This document shows, piece by piece, positions 1 through 7,107 of a stretch of 20,766 nucleotides of DNA. The notes below the pieces were generated by a model. It saw only the letters and a program-made list of their open reading frames with translations. It did no database searches and was not told where the DNA came from. The stretch is from a bacterium. GTDB lineage: Bacteria > Armatimonadota > Zipacnadia > Zipacnadales > Zipacnadaceae. Both the position numbers and the translations under genes were made by a program. Each line of letters begins with the position of its first letter. Within the stretch, counting starts at the first letter, position 1. The stretch lies in NCBI GenBank assembly GCA_030603495.1, contig JAUVXR010000040.1:1-20766 (forward strand), written 5' to 3'.

Positions 1-87
1 TTGCTGTGTTCGCCTTGCATAAGCTCAATCACCATTGCTACAGAATAATGGTTCAATTACTACCGATGATTCTAGCACATCGCCCAC

Positions 88-115
88 TTGACAGCAAGCC
101 CCCCTCTGCTATAAT
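88..115 (+). promoter_or_regulatory. Consensus sigma70-type promoter for the orc1/cdc6-like gene
   Basis: TTGACA at 88-93 and TATAAT at 110-115 are both perfect matches to the bacterial housekeeping hexamers, with a 16-bp spacer. Transcription would start near 121-123, about 45-50 nt before the first start codon. A short dyad, GCGAA at 116-120 and TTCGC at 128-132, overlaps the expected start point and could be a small operator or a 5' hairpin. This is the best promoter in the window and argues for a bacterial host. Confidence 0.75.
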
Positions 116-165
116 GCGAATGTAACTTTCGCAACAGTCTCCTTGTAAGTGTTTACTACTAAATA

Positions 166-1281
166 GTGCGCATGAACGGCGACGAGGACTTGGCCTTAGT
201 TGCAGACCCCGAGATCCTCCGTGAAGCTTATTTGGCACCCGAGATTGTTGGCCGCGACGAACAGATCAGGGAACTGAGCCAGGCGCTGCGCTCCGCCGAC
301 TGTCGATATAGGCCCATGCACTGCTGGCTCTATGGGAGTCCGGGAACTGGCAAGACCGCTACGGCCCGCTGGATGCTGCGCAAACTGCGGAAAGAACATG
401 GGGCCAGAGGGCTGTACGTGAACTGCTGGAAATATCCCACATACTTTTCGGTACTGGATAGAATAGTCAGAGAGCTACGGGTGCTGGGCGCAGAGAGACT
501 GACTGTCTCCTTCAAGCTCGAGCGCCTGCAACGTCACTTGAACACTGACGCCCTGATCCTGGTGCTAGACGAGATCGATCAGCCTTCCCCGAAAGAACGA
601 AACTCGATTCTCTACAACCTGGGGCAGATCGGCAATGTCGGGCTGGTGTGCATCTGCAATTCCCAACATGTCTACTTCGGGCTCGAAGAACGGGTCAAAT
701 CCCGGCTCAATCCGGTGCGCTTGCGCTTCCCCGACTACTCACAAGCTGAGATAGTGACGATTCTGCACCGGCGAGCCGACCTGGCTCTGGTCTCTGGCTG
801 CTGGTCCGAACAGATACTCACCACAATTGCTCGACTGGCACAGGGCGATGCCCGTGTCGCTATCAAGACCTTGCGCAATGCTGCCAACCTGGCGCGAGCC
901 GACCGTAGCGAGCGCATCCAGCCCAAGCATGTTATGGCCGGCTGGCACGCAGCCAAAGACATAGACATGACCTTCTTACTGCGCAGTGTCACCGACCATC
1001 ACCGGCTTCTGCACGAACTTATCGCCAAGAAGCCAGGCATTCTGTCCGGTGACCTGTGGCGACTGTATCTCAATACCTGTCAATCGAAGAAGATCAAGCC
1101 TATCGCCGTGCGCACGTACTCCGAGTACTGCAACAAACTGGCCGCACTCGGTCTGGTTGAGGCCAGGAGGGCAGCAATACCGGGGAAGGTAAGAGAGTTC
1201 AGGCCAGTAAGCTCTCCGCCAACTTGCTCTTCGGTCTCACCGAGGGCGATCCAAGGCCCGAACCCGGTGGCCAACTTCTAG
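166..1281 (+). CDS. Orc1/Cdc6-like AAA+ ATPase with C-terminal winged helix
   Basis: Seen: Walker A GSPGTGKT at residues 57-64, Walker B ending in DEID at 135-138, a sensor-1 Asn at 165 (CICNS), a possible Arg finger near R180, a sensor-2 block GDARVAIKTLR around 228-237, then a helical and winged-helix-like region at about 270-345. This order is that of archaeal Orc1/Cdc6 initiators, which load the replicative helicase at origins; length (371 aa) is close to the family norm. The start is uncertain: GTG at 166 or ATG at 172, neither with a Shine-Dalgarno sequence. The last 25 or so residues are rich in Pro and Ser and look unlike the family. A bacterial cell uses DnaA, so this copy more likely serves an integrated element or another AAA+ role. 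An ORC/Cdc6-related STAND or transposition ATPase is the alternative. Confidence 0.8.
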   Translation: MRMNGDEDLALVADPEILREAYLAPEIVGRDEQIRELSQALRSADCRYRPMHCWLYGSPGTGKTATARWMLRKLRKEHGARGLYVNCWKYPTYFSVLDRIVRELRVLGAERLTVSFKLERLQRHLNTDALILVLDEIDQPSPKERNSILYNLGQIGNVGLVCICNSQHVYFGLEERVKSRLNPVRLRFPDYSQAEIVTILHRRADLALVSGCWSEQILTTIARLAQGDARVAIKTLRNAANLARADRSERIQPKHVMAGWHAAKDIDMTFLLRSVTDHHRLLHELIAKKPGILSGDLWRLYLNTCQSKKIKPIAVRTYSEYCNKLAALGLVEARRAAIPGKVREFRPVSSPPTCSSVSPRAIQGPNPVANF

Positions 1282-1312
1282 GCAGTCGGACCCTCATACC
1301 CACCTGGCCAAC

Positions 1313-1465
1313 TTAGCGACGAAGGGACTGCCCACCGGCATCTCTGCTGTCAGCAGCAGGAGACCATACCTCTACCAGCCGGTTTAGTGTCTGGTTCAGC
1401 TCGTGCATTTCCTCACGAATGCAGCGGACCTCTCCCAGCACCTTCCTTTCTAACAAGCTCTTCAC
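1313..1465 (-). CDS. Small helical protein, 50 aa
   Basis: Start GTG at 1465 is preceded by AGGTGA at ideal spacing, which is the reason to accept this short frame. The product begins MKSLLERKVLGEVRCIREEM and continues with a heptad-like pattern (Leu, Val, Ile every three to four residues) to about residue 33, followed by a polar tail with a run of Ala, Gly and Arg. It looks like a short amphipathic or coiled-coil helix that could pack against a partner protein. It lies convergent to the orc1/cdc6-like gene, 31 bp apart. I do not recognise a family and no function is implied. Confidence 0.5.
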   Translation of the reverse strand: MKSLLERKVLGEVRCIREEMHELNQTLNRLVEVWSPAADSRDAGGQSLRR

Positions 1466-1842
1466 TTAATTCACCTATACTATTATTTGCGTCGGGTTTC
1501 TTAAGGCTTTGCCTCTAAACCCCAGTGTGCGCTCCGGCAAGCACATTTCTAAGGCTTGCCTTGTGGGCCACGCCCTCGAGTCTATTCCTATACATCGGCA
1601 CCATCAGCAACACGCCCACGACACACCTATGAGTCGTAGAGCCTCAATCCAAGCCATGGAGCAGTCAACGACACGCGAGCGTACCCAACCAATCTGGGTT
1701 CAATTCGTCCTTTCTCGAAGCCCCATGAAGCCCAAGCGTAAGAGAGAGACACCGGATAACCAGCCGTCGTAACTCATTTGCTAATCTCCTTCTCGTCGGG
1801 GGGCAACCTTTATAAACATGCGAACCTAATACCTTTTTAGCA

Positions 1843-1911
1843 GGCGTGGGCGCTTCACTTTCCACCAAACTCTCACTCCCAGCGTAGCGTGAAAGGCAGA
1901 GCGCCCACGCC
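1843..1911. repeat. Long inverted repeat upstream of the integrase gene
   Basis: Perfect 12-bp arms GGCGTGGGCGCT (1843-1854) and AGCGCCCACGCC (1900-1911) enclose 45 bp. Immediately next to the right arm is a second, smaller dyad, CCAGG (1910-1914) and CCTGG (1924-1928), ending 15 bp before the integrase start. No T-run follows either arm, so a simple terminator is unlikely. Position directly before a tyrosine integrase makes a recombinase binding or attachment site, or an autoregulatory operator, the natural guesses. The rest of the 1466-1943 gap shows no convincing gene. Confidence 0.6.
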
Positions 1912-1943
1912 AGGTCTATAAGGCCTGGTGCGGGTGTATCCAT

Positions 1944-3131
1944 ATGTCGGACGCTTTCCACAACTATGAACGCAAGTTAGAAAGGACAGCGGCCGCCATC
2001 GAACGGGCGGCCATCACTTCTGCAAACAAGCAGGACATTCTGGCTTTCCGTGACCAATGTTTTTCTGAGGGTCTGAGCGTCGCGAGAGTAGAGAAGTACC
2101 TTGGACACTTGAAATCCCTGGCTTCACGTCTGAACAAGGATTTCGCTCGTGCTGCGATGGAAGACATCCAGAGGCTCGTAAGAGACATCGAACGAGCCGA
2201 TTTCTCGGAGTGGACCAAACGGGATTTTCGAATAACTCTGAAGAAGTTCTATCGGTGGCTCAGGCGGAGTAAGAGCGATCCGCCTGAGGTGGCCTGGCTT
2301 CGCTCGGACGTCCGCAATCACAGGCGCAAGCTCCCCGAAGAGATCCTCACGGAACAGGACGTCTGTAAGCTCATTGACGCCTGCTACACCCCGAGGGACA
2401 AGGCCCTGGTGTCGGTGCTCTACGAGAGCGGATGTAGAATCGGCGAGCTTGCTTCTCTCAGGATCAAGCACGTCGTGCCACATCCTCATGGCCTCCGGCT
2501 CATTGTTGATGGAAAGACCGGTCCCCGCCGAGTGCTAGTCGTCTCTGCTGCTCCTTACCTAAGTGAGTGGCTCAACATGCACCCGCGCAAGTCGCAACCT
2601 GGGGCCTACGTTTGGGTCACTCGGGACTGCAGGGGACAGCGACTTTCATACGCTCGAGTCTACGACATTCTGACCACTGCCGCCAGACGGGCGGGTATTA
2701 CCAAGCCGGTGAATCCTCACACCTTCCGTCACAGTCGGGCCACCTATCTGGCGAGCCACTTCACGGAAGCCCAAATGAACAAGTTCCTGGGCTGGGTCCA
2801 GGGCTCGGACATGCCCGCGGTGTACGTGCACCTGTCCGGCCGTGATGTGGATAATGCCTTGCTGAAGACCTACGGAATCGCGCCGGATAGCAAAGCAGGC
2901 GTCCAGACGCAACTCAACCCTAAGCCCTGTTGCCGGTGTGGGCTGCAAAACCCCCCGACGAACAAGTTCTGCAGTCGGTGTGGCGCGGTCCTCGAACAAC
3001 GGACAGCCAGGGAGATGATCAAGCGCGACCTTGACCGCAGCCGCGCCGACCAGGTGATGGACAGGCTGATCCAGGACAAAGAGTTCCGCGAGCTGTTGCA
3101 GAGGAAGCTACACGACCTGGATGCCGCATAG
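1944..3131 (+). CDS. Archaeal-type tyrosine recombinase/integrase with zinc ribbon
   Basis: Site-specific recombinase that cuts and rejoins DNA through a 3'-phosphotyrosine. Seen: an N-terminal SAM-like core-binding region (about 10-110), then the catalytic set R165 (SGCRIGE), K191, H259 and R262 (HTFRHSR), W284 in the His/Trp position, and nucleophile Y294 in AVYVHLSGRDVDNALL. The block around the Tyr (GSDMP..YVHLSGRDVD) is the form I know from archaeal phage and plasmid integrases. A C-terminal zinc ribbon follows (C329/C330, C332, C343, C346), then a charged helical tail to 395. All catalytic residues are present, so the enzyme may be active. No clear Shine-Dalgarno sequence precedes the ATG; a TATAA-containing stretch lies 25 bp upstream. 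The neighbouring inverted repeat may be its site. Confidence 0.9.
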   Translation: MSDAFHNYERKLERTAAAIERAAITSANKQDILAFRDQCFSEGLSVARVEKYLGHLKSLASRLNKDFARAAMEDIQRLVRDIERADFSEWTKRDFRITLKKFYRWLRRSKSDPPEVAWLRSDVRNHRRKLPEEILTEQDVCKLIDACYTPRDKALVSVLYESGCRIGELASLRIKHVVPHPHGLRLIVDGKTGPRRVLVVSAAPYLSEWLNMHPRKSQPGAYVWVTRDCRGQRLSYARVYDILTTAARRAGITKPVNPHTFRHSRATYLASHFTEAQMNKFLGWVQGSDMPAVYVHLSGRDVDNALLKTYGIAPDSKAGVQTQLNPKPCCRCGLQNPPTNKFCSRCGAVLEQRTAREMIKRDLDRSRADQVMDRLIQDKEFRELLQRKLHDLDAA

Positions 3132-3199
3132 CTGATTACGAGCATATGCTTCGGCCTGAAGATATTTAAGCCCGTTTCACCAAACTCTAATTGATCCCC

Positions 3200-3862
3200 A
3201 TGTCTCTCGCGAGGATACGCACAGGCGTAAAGGGCCTCGACCCCATTATCGGTGGCGGCATACCCGTTGGCTCCATGGTTTTGGTTTCCGGGCCGCCAGG
3301 GACAGGCAAAACCCTTCTGGCCCTGCAGTTTGTCACCGCTGCCGTCAAGGCCGGGCACACCGCAGTCTATGTTTGCTTCGAGCAAGGACCCCAGGAGTTG
3401 AAAGAACAGGCAGAGCAGTTTGGTTGGAACGCACAGAAGATGGAACGTGACGGTAGCCTGGTGTTCCTTCACATGTGGGCACATGACTTTGACGAGGTGA
3501 CTACGAAACTCGTCCGGCTCACGAAACAGACCGGGAAGAAGCCCGACATCATCGTCATGGATTCGATCACATCAGTGGCCTTGAATCACACGGACACCAG
3601 GGAATTGATCCACGCCGCAATCAAGAGACTGAAAGAGATGGGCTTCACCGGAATCGTGACCTCGGAACTGTTGGAAGGACAGGACGGCTACTCCCGCGAC
3701 GGGGTTTCCGAGTTTGTTGCTGACGGAGTCATCATTTTGCAGGCGAAATCCCTGGGTCGAGGCACGGAGCGCACACTGACCGTTAAGAAGCTACGCAGGA
3801 CCCAGGTAGATTGCGATATCCACACTCTGGAAATAGGCAAGAGTGGCTTCTCGGTTCTCTAG
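3200..3862 (+). CDS. KaiC/RadA-like single-domain RecA-fold ATPase
   Basis: Seen: the KaiC-type opening TGVKGLD at residues 8-14 and GGGIPVGS, Walker A GPPGTGKT at 31-38, candidate catalytic Glu61 in CFEQG, Walker B ending in D121 (IIVMD), and the C-terminal strand pair (TVKKLRRTQVDCD) typical of KaiC-like proteins. At 220 aa it holds one domain, unlike the double-domain clock KaiC. Such single-domain proteins are common in Archaea and scattered in Bacteria; they hydrolyse ATP and usually act in signalling or as regulators of partners. ATG at 3200 is chosen because it directly precedes the conserved part; an in-frame TTG at 3191 is possible. No ribosome binding site is visible. The stop shares a CTAG with the convergent V4R-like gene. 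Confidence 0.85.
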   Translation: MSLARIRTGVKGLDPIIGGGIPVGSMVLVSGPPGTGKTLLALQFVTAAVKAGHTAVYVCFEQGPQELKEQAEQFGWNAQKMERDGSLVFLHMWAHDFDEVTTKLVRLTKQTGKKPDIIVMDSITSVALNHTDTRELIHAAIKRLKEMGFTGIVTSELLEGQDGYSRDGVSEFVADGVIILQAKSLGRGTERTLTVKKLRRTQVDCDIHTLEIGKSGFSVL

Positions 3863-4992
3863 CTCATCTGCAGTGTCAGCCACCCGGCCTTGGTGTCACC
3901 GTAGACCGCGCGAAACTTCTTTCTCTTCTGGCGCAGTTCAGAAAGCATCCCCTCGACGAGCCCCTTGAAGATCGCGAAGCTGGCAGTGTCTGCCCATTTT
4001 GTCCAGGGGAAGAAGTTCACCCGCAGTTTCAGACGAGCGCTTTCGGAAATCAATGTATCCCCCCATCCGCAGGCCGCCAGGTACTCCGGGACGAATCTTC
4101 TGTAATCCCGCCGGCCAGCCGCAGCGCCAATCCGGCGGCCCTGCTCACACGCCGTCTCCCTGAGCACTCTGCCCACCGCCGTGTCTCCGCCAAACTCCTC
4201 TTCCAGCATGTATACGAGACTCGCTCCACATACGAAGTGCCTCTCACCACCCAACGATAGCACACCGCCCTCGTAGCCGAATACTCCCAGGTTGATCATG
4301 TCTTGCACCGATGTCTCAGTATACTCCAGCTTCCTGGGTTGGTTGAAATCCCGGTAGCGCTTGTCCAGAGCCAGATGCGTCAGCCTTCTCTCGTGATACA
4401 CTTTGTGGCCTTCCTTTTCTATCTCCGTACTGGGTGCGCAAACCACCTCGCAATGCGCATCGACTCTGCCCTCACAGGCCGTCTGAACGCCCTCCACTGT
4501 GTGGTCGTTCATCGCATAGGCCCATATCCCCGCCACTCCGCCGGACGTAAGCAGCAACCCCAGCCCGTTATGGCGACACACCACGAAGTTGTTGGCTCGG
4601 ATAGTCAGCTTCTTTGCCTGGAGATATATGACTTCGCGTATGTCGCTGGAATACACACTGCCGATGTACTTGATGACGAAGTGGGCAGCCGACAGGAATT
4701 TGCGCTTCTGGAACACTGACTGACCTTCCCAGACGGGAAGACGCGAAATCAGGGCATGACGGTAGCCGAACCTCTTACCCACCGAATACAAGCGCTGCAC
4801 ACCCTCCTGGCCGGCTTGGTCCACAATCCTTCGTTCTAGGTTGCCAATCAGAGCCTCGGGCAACAGCACGTTGCGAATATCACTCTCGGCCTCTACTCGC
4901 TCCACAATGAAGCCGGGGATGTCTAAGCGAATCGTGCGAGGAATGATGGCCTTGCGCAGGAACCACGACAGGATCCTATCCGTACCTCTCAA
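3859..4992 (-). CDS. Protein with two V4R-like halves
   Basis: I read two related halves. The first (about 40-190) starts with LLPEALIG.LERRI and ends in a V4R-like signature, with C173 and C181 in the ACEGRVDAHCE segment; V4R domains (BchJ 4-vinyl reductase-like, also in sensor proteins) close with a similar Cys-containing strand pair that can hold a metal or small ligand. The second (about 245-370) repeats the plan (YMLEEEFG..., GWGD..., FPW..., GLVEGML) without the paired Cys. The assignment is by pattern and not certain. Its ATG overlaps the stop of the UbiA gene by 4 bp (ATGA-type coupling), so the two are very likely co-translated; the partner suggests a lipid, quinone or tetrapyrrole ligand. 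377 aa, no membrane segment seen. Confidence 0.5.
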   Translation of the reverse strand: MRGTDRILSWFLRKAIIPRTIRLDIPGFIVERVEAESDIRNVLLPEALIGNLERRIVDQAGQEGVQRLYSVGKRFGYRHALISRLPVWEGQSVFQKRKFLSAAHFVIKYIGSVYSSDIREVIYLQAKKLTIRANNFVVCRHNGLGLLLTSGGVAGIWAYAMNDHTVEGVQTACEGRVDAHCEVVCAPSTEIEKEGHKVYHERRLTHLALDKRYRDFNQPRKLEYTETSVQDMINLGVFGYEGGVLSLGGERHFVCGASLVYMLEEEFGGDTAVGRVLRETACEQGRRIGAAAGRRDYRRFVPEYLAACGWGDTLISESARLKLRVNFFPWTKWADTASFAIFKGLVEGMLSELRQKRKKFRAVYGDTKAGWLTLQMS

Positions 4993-5840
4993 GCCATCAC
5001 CACGTATGCCAGCGCCAGCACACCATAGACTATGGGGAAGGCATCGGCCAGTATTTCACAGGCAAACCTGACATTTCGCAGAGTCGTTGCCCAGGTCACC
5101 ACGGTCAAATACAGCGCCGTGGCCAGCATCACCAGCCCGAAAGTCGAAATCGCCCCCGCCATCACCACACCTCCCAGCCACATTGCCAGCAATCCATTCA
5201 GCAGGAGCAGGAGTCTCTTCGTGCGGCTAACGCCAAGCGTGACCGGGATAGTCCCGATACCGTAACGGGCATCTCCCCGTACATCCCGAATGTCGAACAG
5301 TACTGTGTTAATGAAACACATCACGAACGTATATCCGAAGACCACCCAGGCGGGGAAACCTGGGCTCCGAGACACATAGAATACCGGCACGAAAACAGTC
5401 CCGATAGCCCAGGCTAGCGCAACCGTAACGTTTTTCACGCCCGTAATCTCCTTCAAGCGGCTGACCGGCAGAGCCGGCATCCATTTGACGTTGTACAGCA
5501 GCGCCAGCACCGCCGGAAGCATCACCACCCAGACTGTCTGAGAGCCGCCCGTCAGCGCCACCGCCAGGGCAGCCGCATACGAACTTCCGGCCAAAGTCAG
5601 TAAAGCGTGTTTGTGTCTCATCACAAAACTGTAGCGCGCCGGATGACTCAGCCTGTCCTCGTCCAGGTCTGTGAACCGGTTGGTGGTGTAGATTGCAAAG
5701 GTTCCCAGAAACAGTATTGCCAGTATCGCAGGATATGGCTCGACATCCAGGAACACACAGGTTGCATATGCCATGAATGCTGCGCCTACCGCCAGAAATA
5801 CGTTGGTGTACACCGCCCAGTCGCGCAGGTCTCTGAACAT
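4989..5840 (-). CDS. UbiA-family membrane prenyltransferase
   Basis: Integral membrane enzyme that transfers a prenyl chain to an aromatic or other acceptor. Seen: the first prenyl-diphosphate/Mg motif N54-F-T-D58-L-D-E-D62 in NRFTDLDEDRLSHP, the second motif D183-IR-D186-VRG-D190 followed by GIGTIPVTLG, and about eight to nine hydrophobic helices over 283 aa, the normal size. Both Asp-rich motifs are intact. The family includes quinone (UbiA, MenA), heme O, chlorophyll (BchG/ChlG) and archaeal lipid (DGGGP synthase) enzymes; substrate cannot be set from sequence. It is first in a two-gene operon with the V4R-like protein; a chlorophyll-synthase-like or quinone role is therefore possible but unproven. 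The start ATG at 5840 has no strong Shine-Dalgarno sequence. Confidence 0.88.
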   Translation of the reverse strand: MFRDLRDWAVYTNVFLAVGAAFMAYATCVFLDVEPYPAILAILFLGTFAIYTTNRFTDLDEDRLSHPARYSFVMRHKHALLTLAGSSYAAALAVALTGGSQTVWVVMLPAVLALLYNVKWMPALPVSRLKEITGVKNVTVALAWAIGTVFVPVFYVSRSPGFPAWVVFGYTFVMCFINTVLFDIRDVRGDARYGIGTIPVTLGVSRTKRLLLLLNGLLAMWLGGVVMAGAISTFGLVMLATALYLTVVTWATTLRNVRFACEILADAFPIVYGVLALAYVVMA

Positions 5841-5890
5841 AGGCCTCTGTTAATAGTTGGCTGCTTCGCCTTATTAAGCTGTTAACCACA

Positions 5891-5947
5891 TCACCAGCAA
5901 CTGCGCGAACCGCACCCACCTTCTTCGACACCTTCAAGTACTTCTAT
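5891..5947 (-). other. Possible leader mini-ORF with non-standard ATA start
   Basis: On the minus strand a perfect Shine-Dalgarno sequence (AGGAGGAGGT, 5951-5960) sits at ideal distance from an ATA codon at 5945-5947, opening an 18-codon frame whose product ends GGCGSRSCW before a TGA at 5891-5893. The next gene downstream is the UbiA prenyltransferase, 50 bp away. No ATG, GTG or TTG is available at that spacing. It may be a leader peptide, a precursor peptide, or an accident. Confidence 0.25.
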
Positions 5948-5961
5948 GTGAACCTCCTCCT

Positions 5962-6150
5962 ATGGCAGGCAGCTATCAACCCGACCGGCCCCAGCCCAGG
6001 AAGTGCCAACAGTGCATCTGTGGCATACAAAACGACCGGGGCATCTGGTGTGCAAAGCTCAAACGCATTCCGACCAGACGAGAGGTCAAACGCTGCCGCC
6101 ATTTTTGCCCCAAGGTTCTACTGGATGACGACTATTCCAGTGAGCCCTAA
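5962..6150 (+). CDS. Small Cys-rich (zinc-finger-like) protein, 62 aa
   Basis: The frame holds C-x2-C-x-C near residues 15-20, then single or paired cysteines in GIWC and RCRHFC, spaced as in small zinc-binding proteins. Between them are basic residues (KLKRIPTRREVKR). The Cys spacing and the position ahead of the + strand nuclease operon support a real gene; the lack of a Shine-Dalgarno sequence before the ATG at 5962 (the local cctcct is the wrong strand) counts against it. Function unknown; a nucleic-acid-binding or structural zinc site is only a guess. Nothing else is seen in 6151-6236 apart from the ribosome binding site of the next gene. Confidence 0.4.
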   Translation: MAGSYQPDRPQPRKCQQCICGIQNDRGIWCAKLKRIPTRREVKRCRHFCPKVLLDDDYSSEP

Positions 6151-6236
6151 GGGTTTCATTCGCATTCAAACTTCCCCGCCATCAGGTCAGTCACCCAATG
6201 GCTTGACCTTACATCGGTGGGGAGAGGAGGTAGAAT

Positions 6237-6644
6237 ATGAAAGGAATCATTGAACAAATCTGGGAGAATGAAAGCAAGAACGGCCAGCAGTATCTGACCG
6301 TGCAGATAGACGGTGAGCGCTACAGCGTATGGGACGACAAGCACTTTGACCAATTGCAGGAAGGAGCAGAAATCGAATACGAGTTCCGCCAGAGCGGAAA
6401 CTTCAAGAACATAACAGAGGTATCCAGTCTGACGCCGAACCACGAGCCACCGCTCTATCACAACGACCGCGACAGGCAGATCACCAGGCTGAGCTGTCTG
6501 AAGTCGGCCGCGCAGATACTGGCCCCAGCGCAAGTTGACCCAGATGCCAAGCGCGACCTGGTCATTGACACCGCTAGAGTTTTCGAAAGATACGTTGGCG
6601 AGAACGACCCCGGTTCCCTACCCGCAGACTTGGGCGGAGAATGA
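6237..6644 (+). CDS. OB-fold-like ssDNA-binding-type protein A, 135 aa
   Basis: First gene of a three-gene operon, with a strong Shine-Dalgarno sequence (GAGGAGGT) before the ATG. Residues 1-65 form an alternating hydrophobic pattern (MKGIIEQIWEN, QYLTVQIDGERYSVWD, GAEIEYEFRQSGNFKNI) like a small OB-fold beta-barrel. Residues 80-125 are helical (RQITRLSCLKSAAQIL ... ARVFERYV) in the manner of the C-terminal helices seen on phage-type single-strand-binding proteins. It is a paralogue of the next gene: the same order of blocks, with similar residues throughout the N-terminal half. The fold is inferred from pattern only. With a RecB-like nuclease two genes on, binding of single-stranded DNA is a reasonable expectation, not shown. 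Confidence 0.6.
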   Translation: MKGIIEQIWENESKNGQQYLTVQIDGERYSVWDDKHFDQLQEGAEIEYEFRQSGNFKNITEVSSLTPNHEPPLYHNDRDRQITRLSCLKSAAQILAPAQVDPDAKRDLVIDTARVFERYVGENDPGSLPADLGGE

Positions 6645-6645
6645 T

Positions 6646-7107
6646 ATGCAGGGAACCGTAGAGAAGATCTGGCAGAACCAGCGTCAGGACGGCTCCCAGT
6701 ACTGGATGCTATCCATTGACGGTCAGCGCTACACCACATTCGCCAAGGAACTCGCCGAGGGCATTAGCGAGGGAGACCGCGTCGAGTTCTCCTTCTACAA
6801 CTCAGGCCGCTACCGCAAGATTGCCGCTATCCAACGGCTGTCATCTAGAGCCCCTACTGCCACCAAAAACTCTCCACTCAGCGCTGAGTCCCTGCGCATC
6901 ATCCGTATGAACTGCCTGCGCACCGCCGCGGAAATCCTGAAAGACTCTAAGCTGTTGCCCGAGCAAAGACTGTCGGTGGTGACGACCATAGCCCAGCAGC
7001 TACAGCAATACGTGCTGCGGCCACCCGGCGATGACCCACCGCAGTCACCGCACGAGCAGCGTAAGGCAAAAGCCGCTAAAGCCAAGGCGGAGGGGAAGAA
7101 TGACTGA
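6646..7107 (+). CDS. OB-fold-like ssDNA-binding-type protein B, 153 aa
   Basis: The ATG at 6646 follows the previous stop by one base and is preceded by GGGCGGAGA, so I prefer it to upstream starts inside the previous gene. Residues 1-62 repeat the pattern of its upstream neighbour (MQGTVEKIWQN, SQYWMLSIDGQRYTTF, GDRVEFSFYNSGRYRKI), and the helical C-terminal block also recurs (RIIRMNCLRTAAEIL ... IAQQLQQYV). It adds a basic tail rich in Lys, Ala and Gln after residue 125, which could touch DNA or a partner. The stop overlaps the nuclease start by 8 bp, so expression of the two is coupled. A tandem duplication that has since diverged is the simplest history. Confidence 0.6.
   Translation: MQGTVEKIWQNQRQDGSQYWMLSIDGQRYTTFAKELAEGISEGDRVEFSFYNSGRYRKIAAIQRLSSRAPTATKNSPLSAESLRIIRMNCLRTAAEILKDSKLLPEQRLSVVTTIAQQLQQYVLRPPGDDPPQSPHEQRKAKAAKAKAEGKND

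Noticed and set aside
1509-1961. Two frames (+ 1509-1772 and - 1665-1961) in the gap before the integrase
   Set aside because: No ribosome binding site, no domain, and the minus frame begins inside the integrase gene.
1915-3170. Archaeal TATA-like boxes (TCTATAAGG at 1915-1923, GATATTTAAG at 3161-3170) about 25-35 bp before two starts
   Set aside because: Position fits archaeal promoters for weakly led genes, but such AT-rich stretches are common and the perfect sigma70 promoter and porin point to Bacteria. Kept only as a hint of archaeal origin of the left segment.
2870-3484. 204-codon minus-strand frame across the integrase end and KaiC-like start
   Set aside because: Antisense shadow spanning two well-supported + strand genes, no recognisable domain.
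5308-5937. 209-codon minus-strand frame starting after the strong Shine-Dalgarno at 5951-5960
   Set aside because: It overlaps the UbiA gene in another frame, has low-complexity Gly/Arg content, and its TTG is too far from the Shine-Dalgarno sequence.
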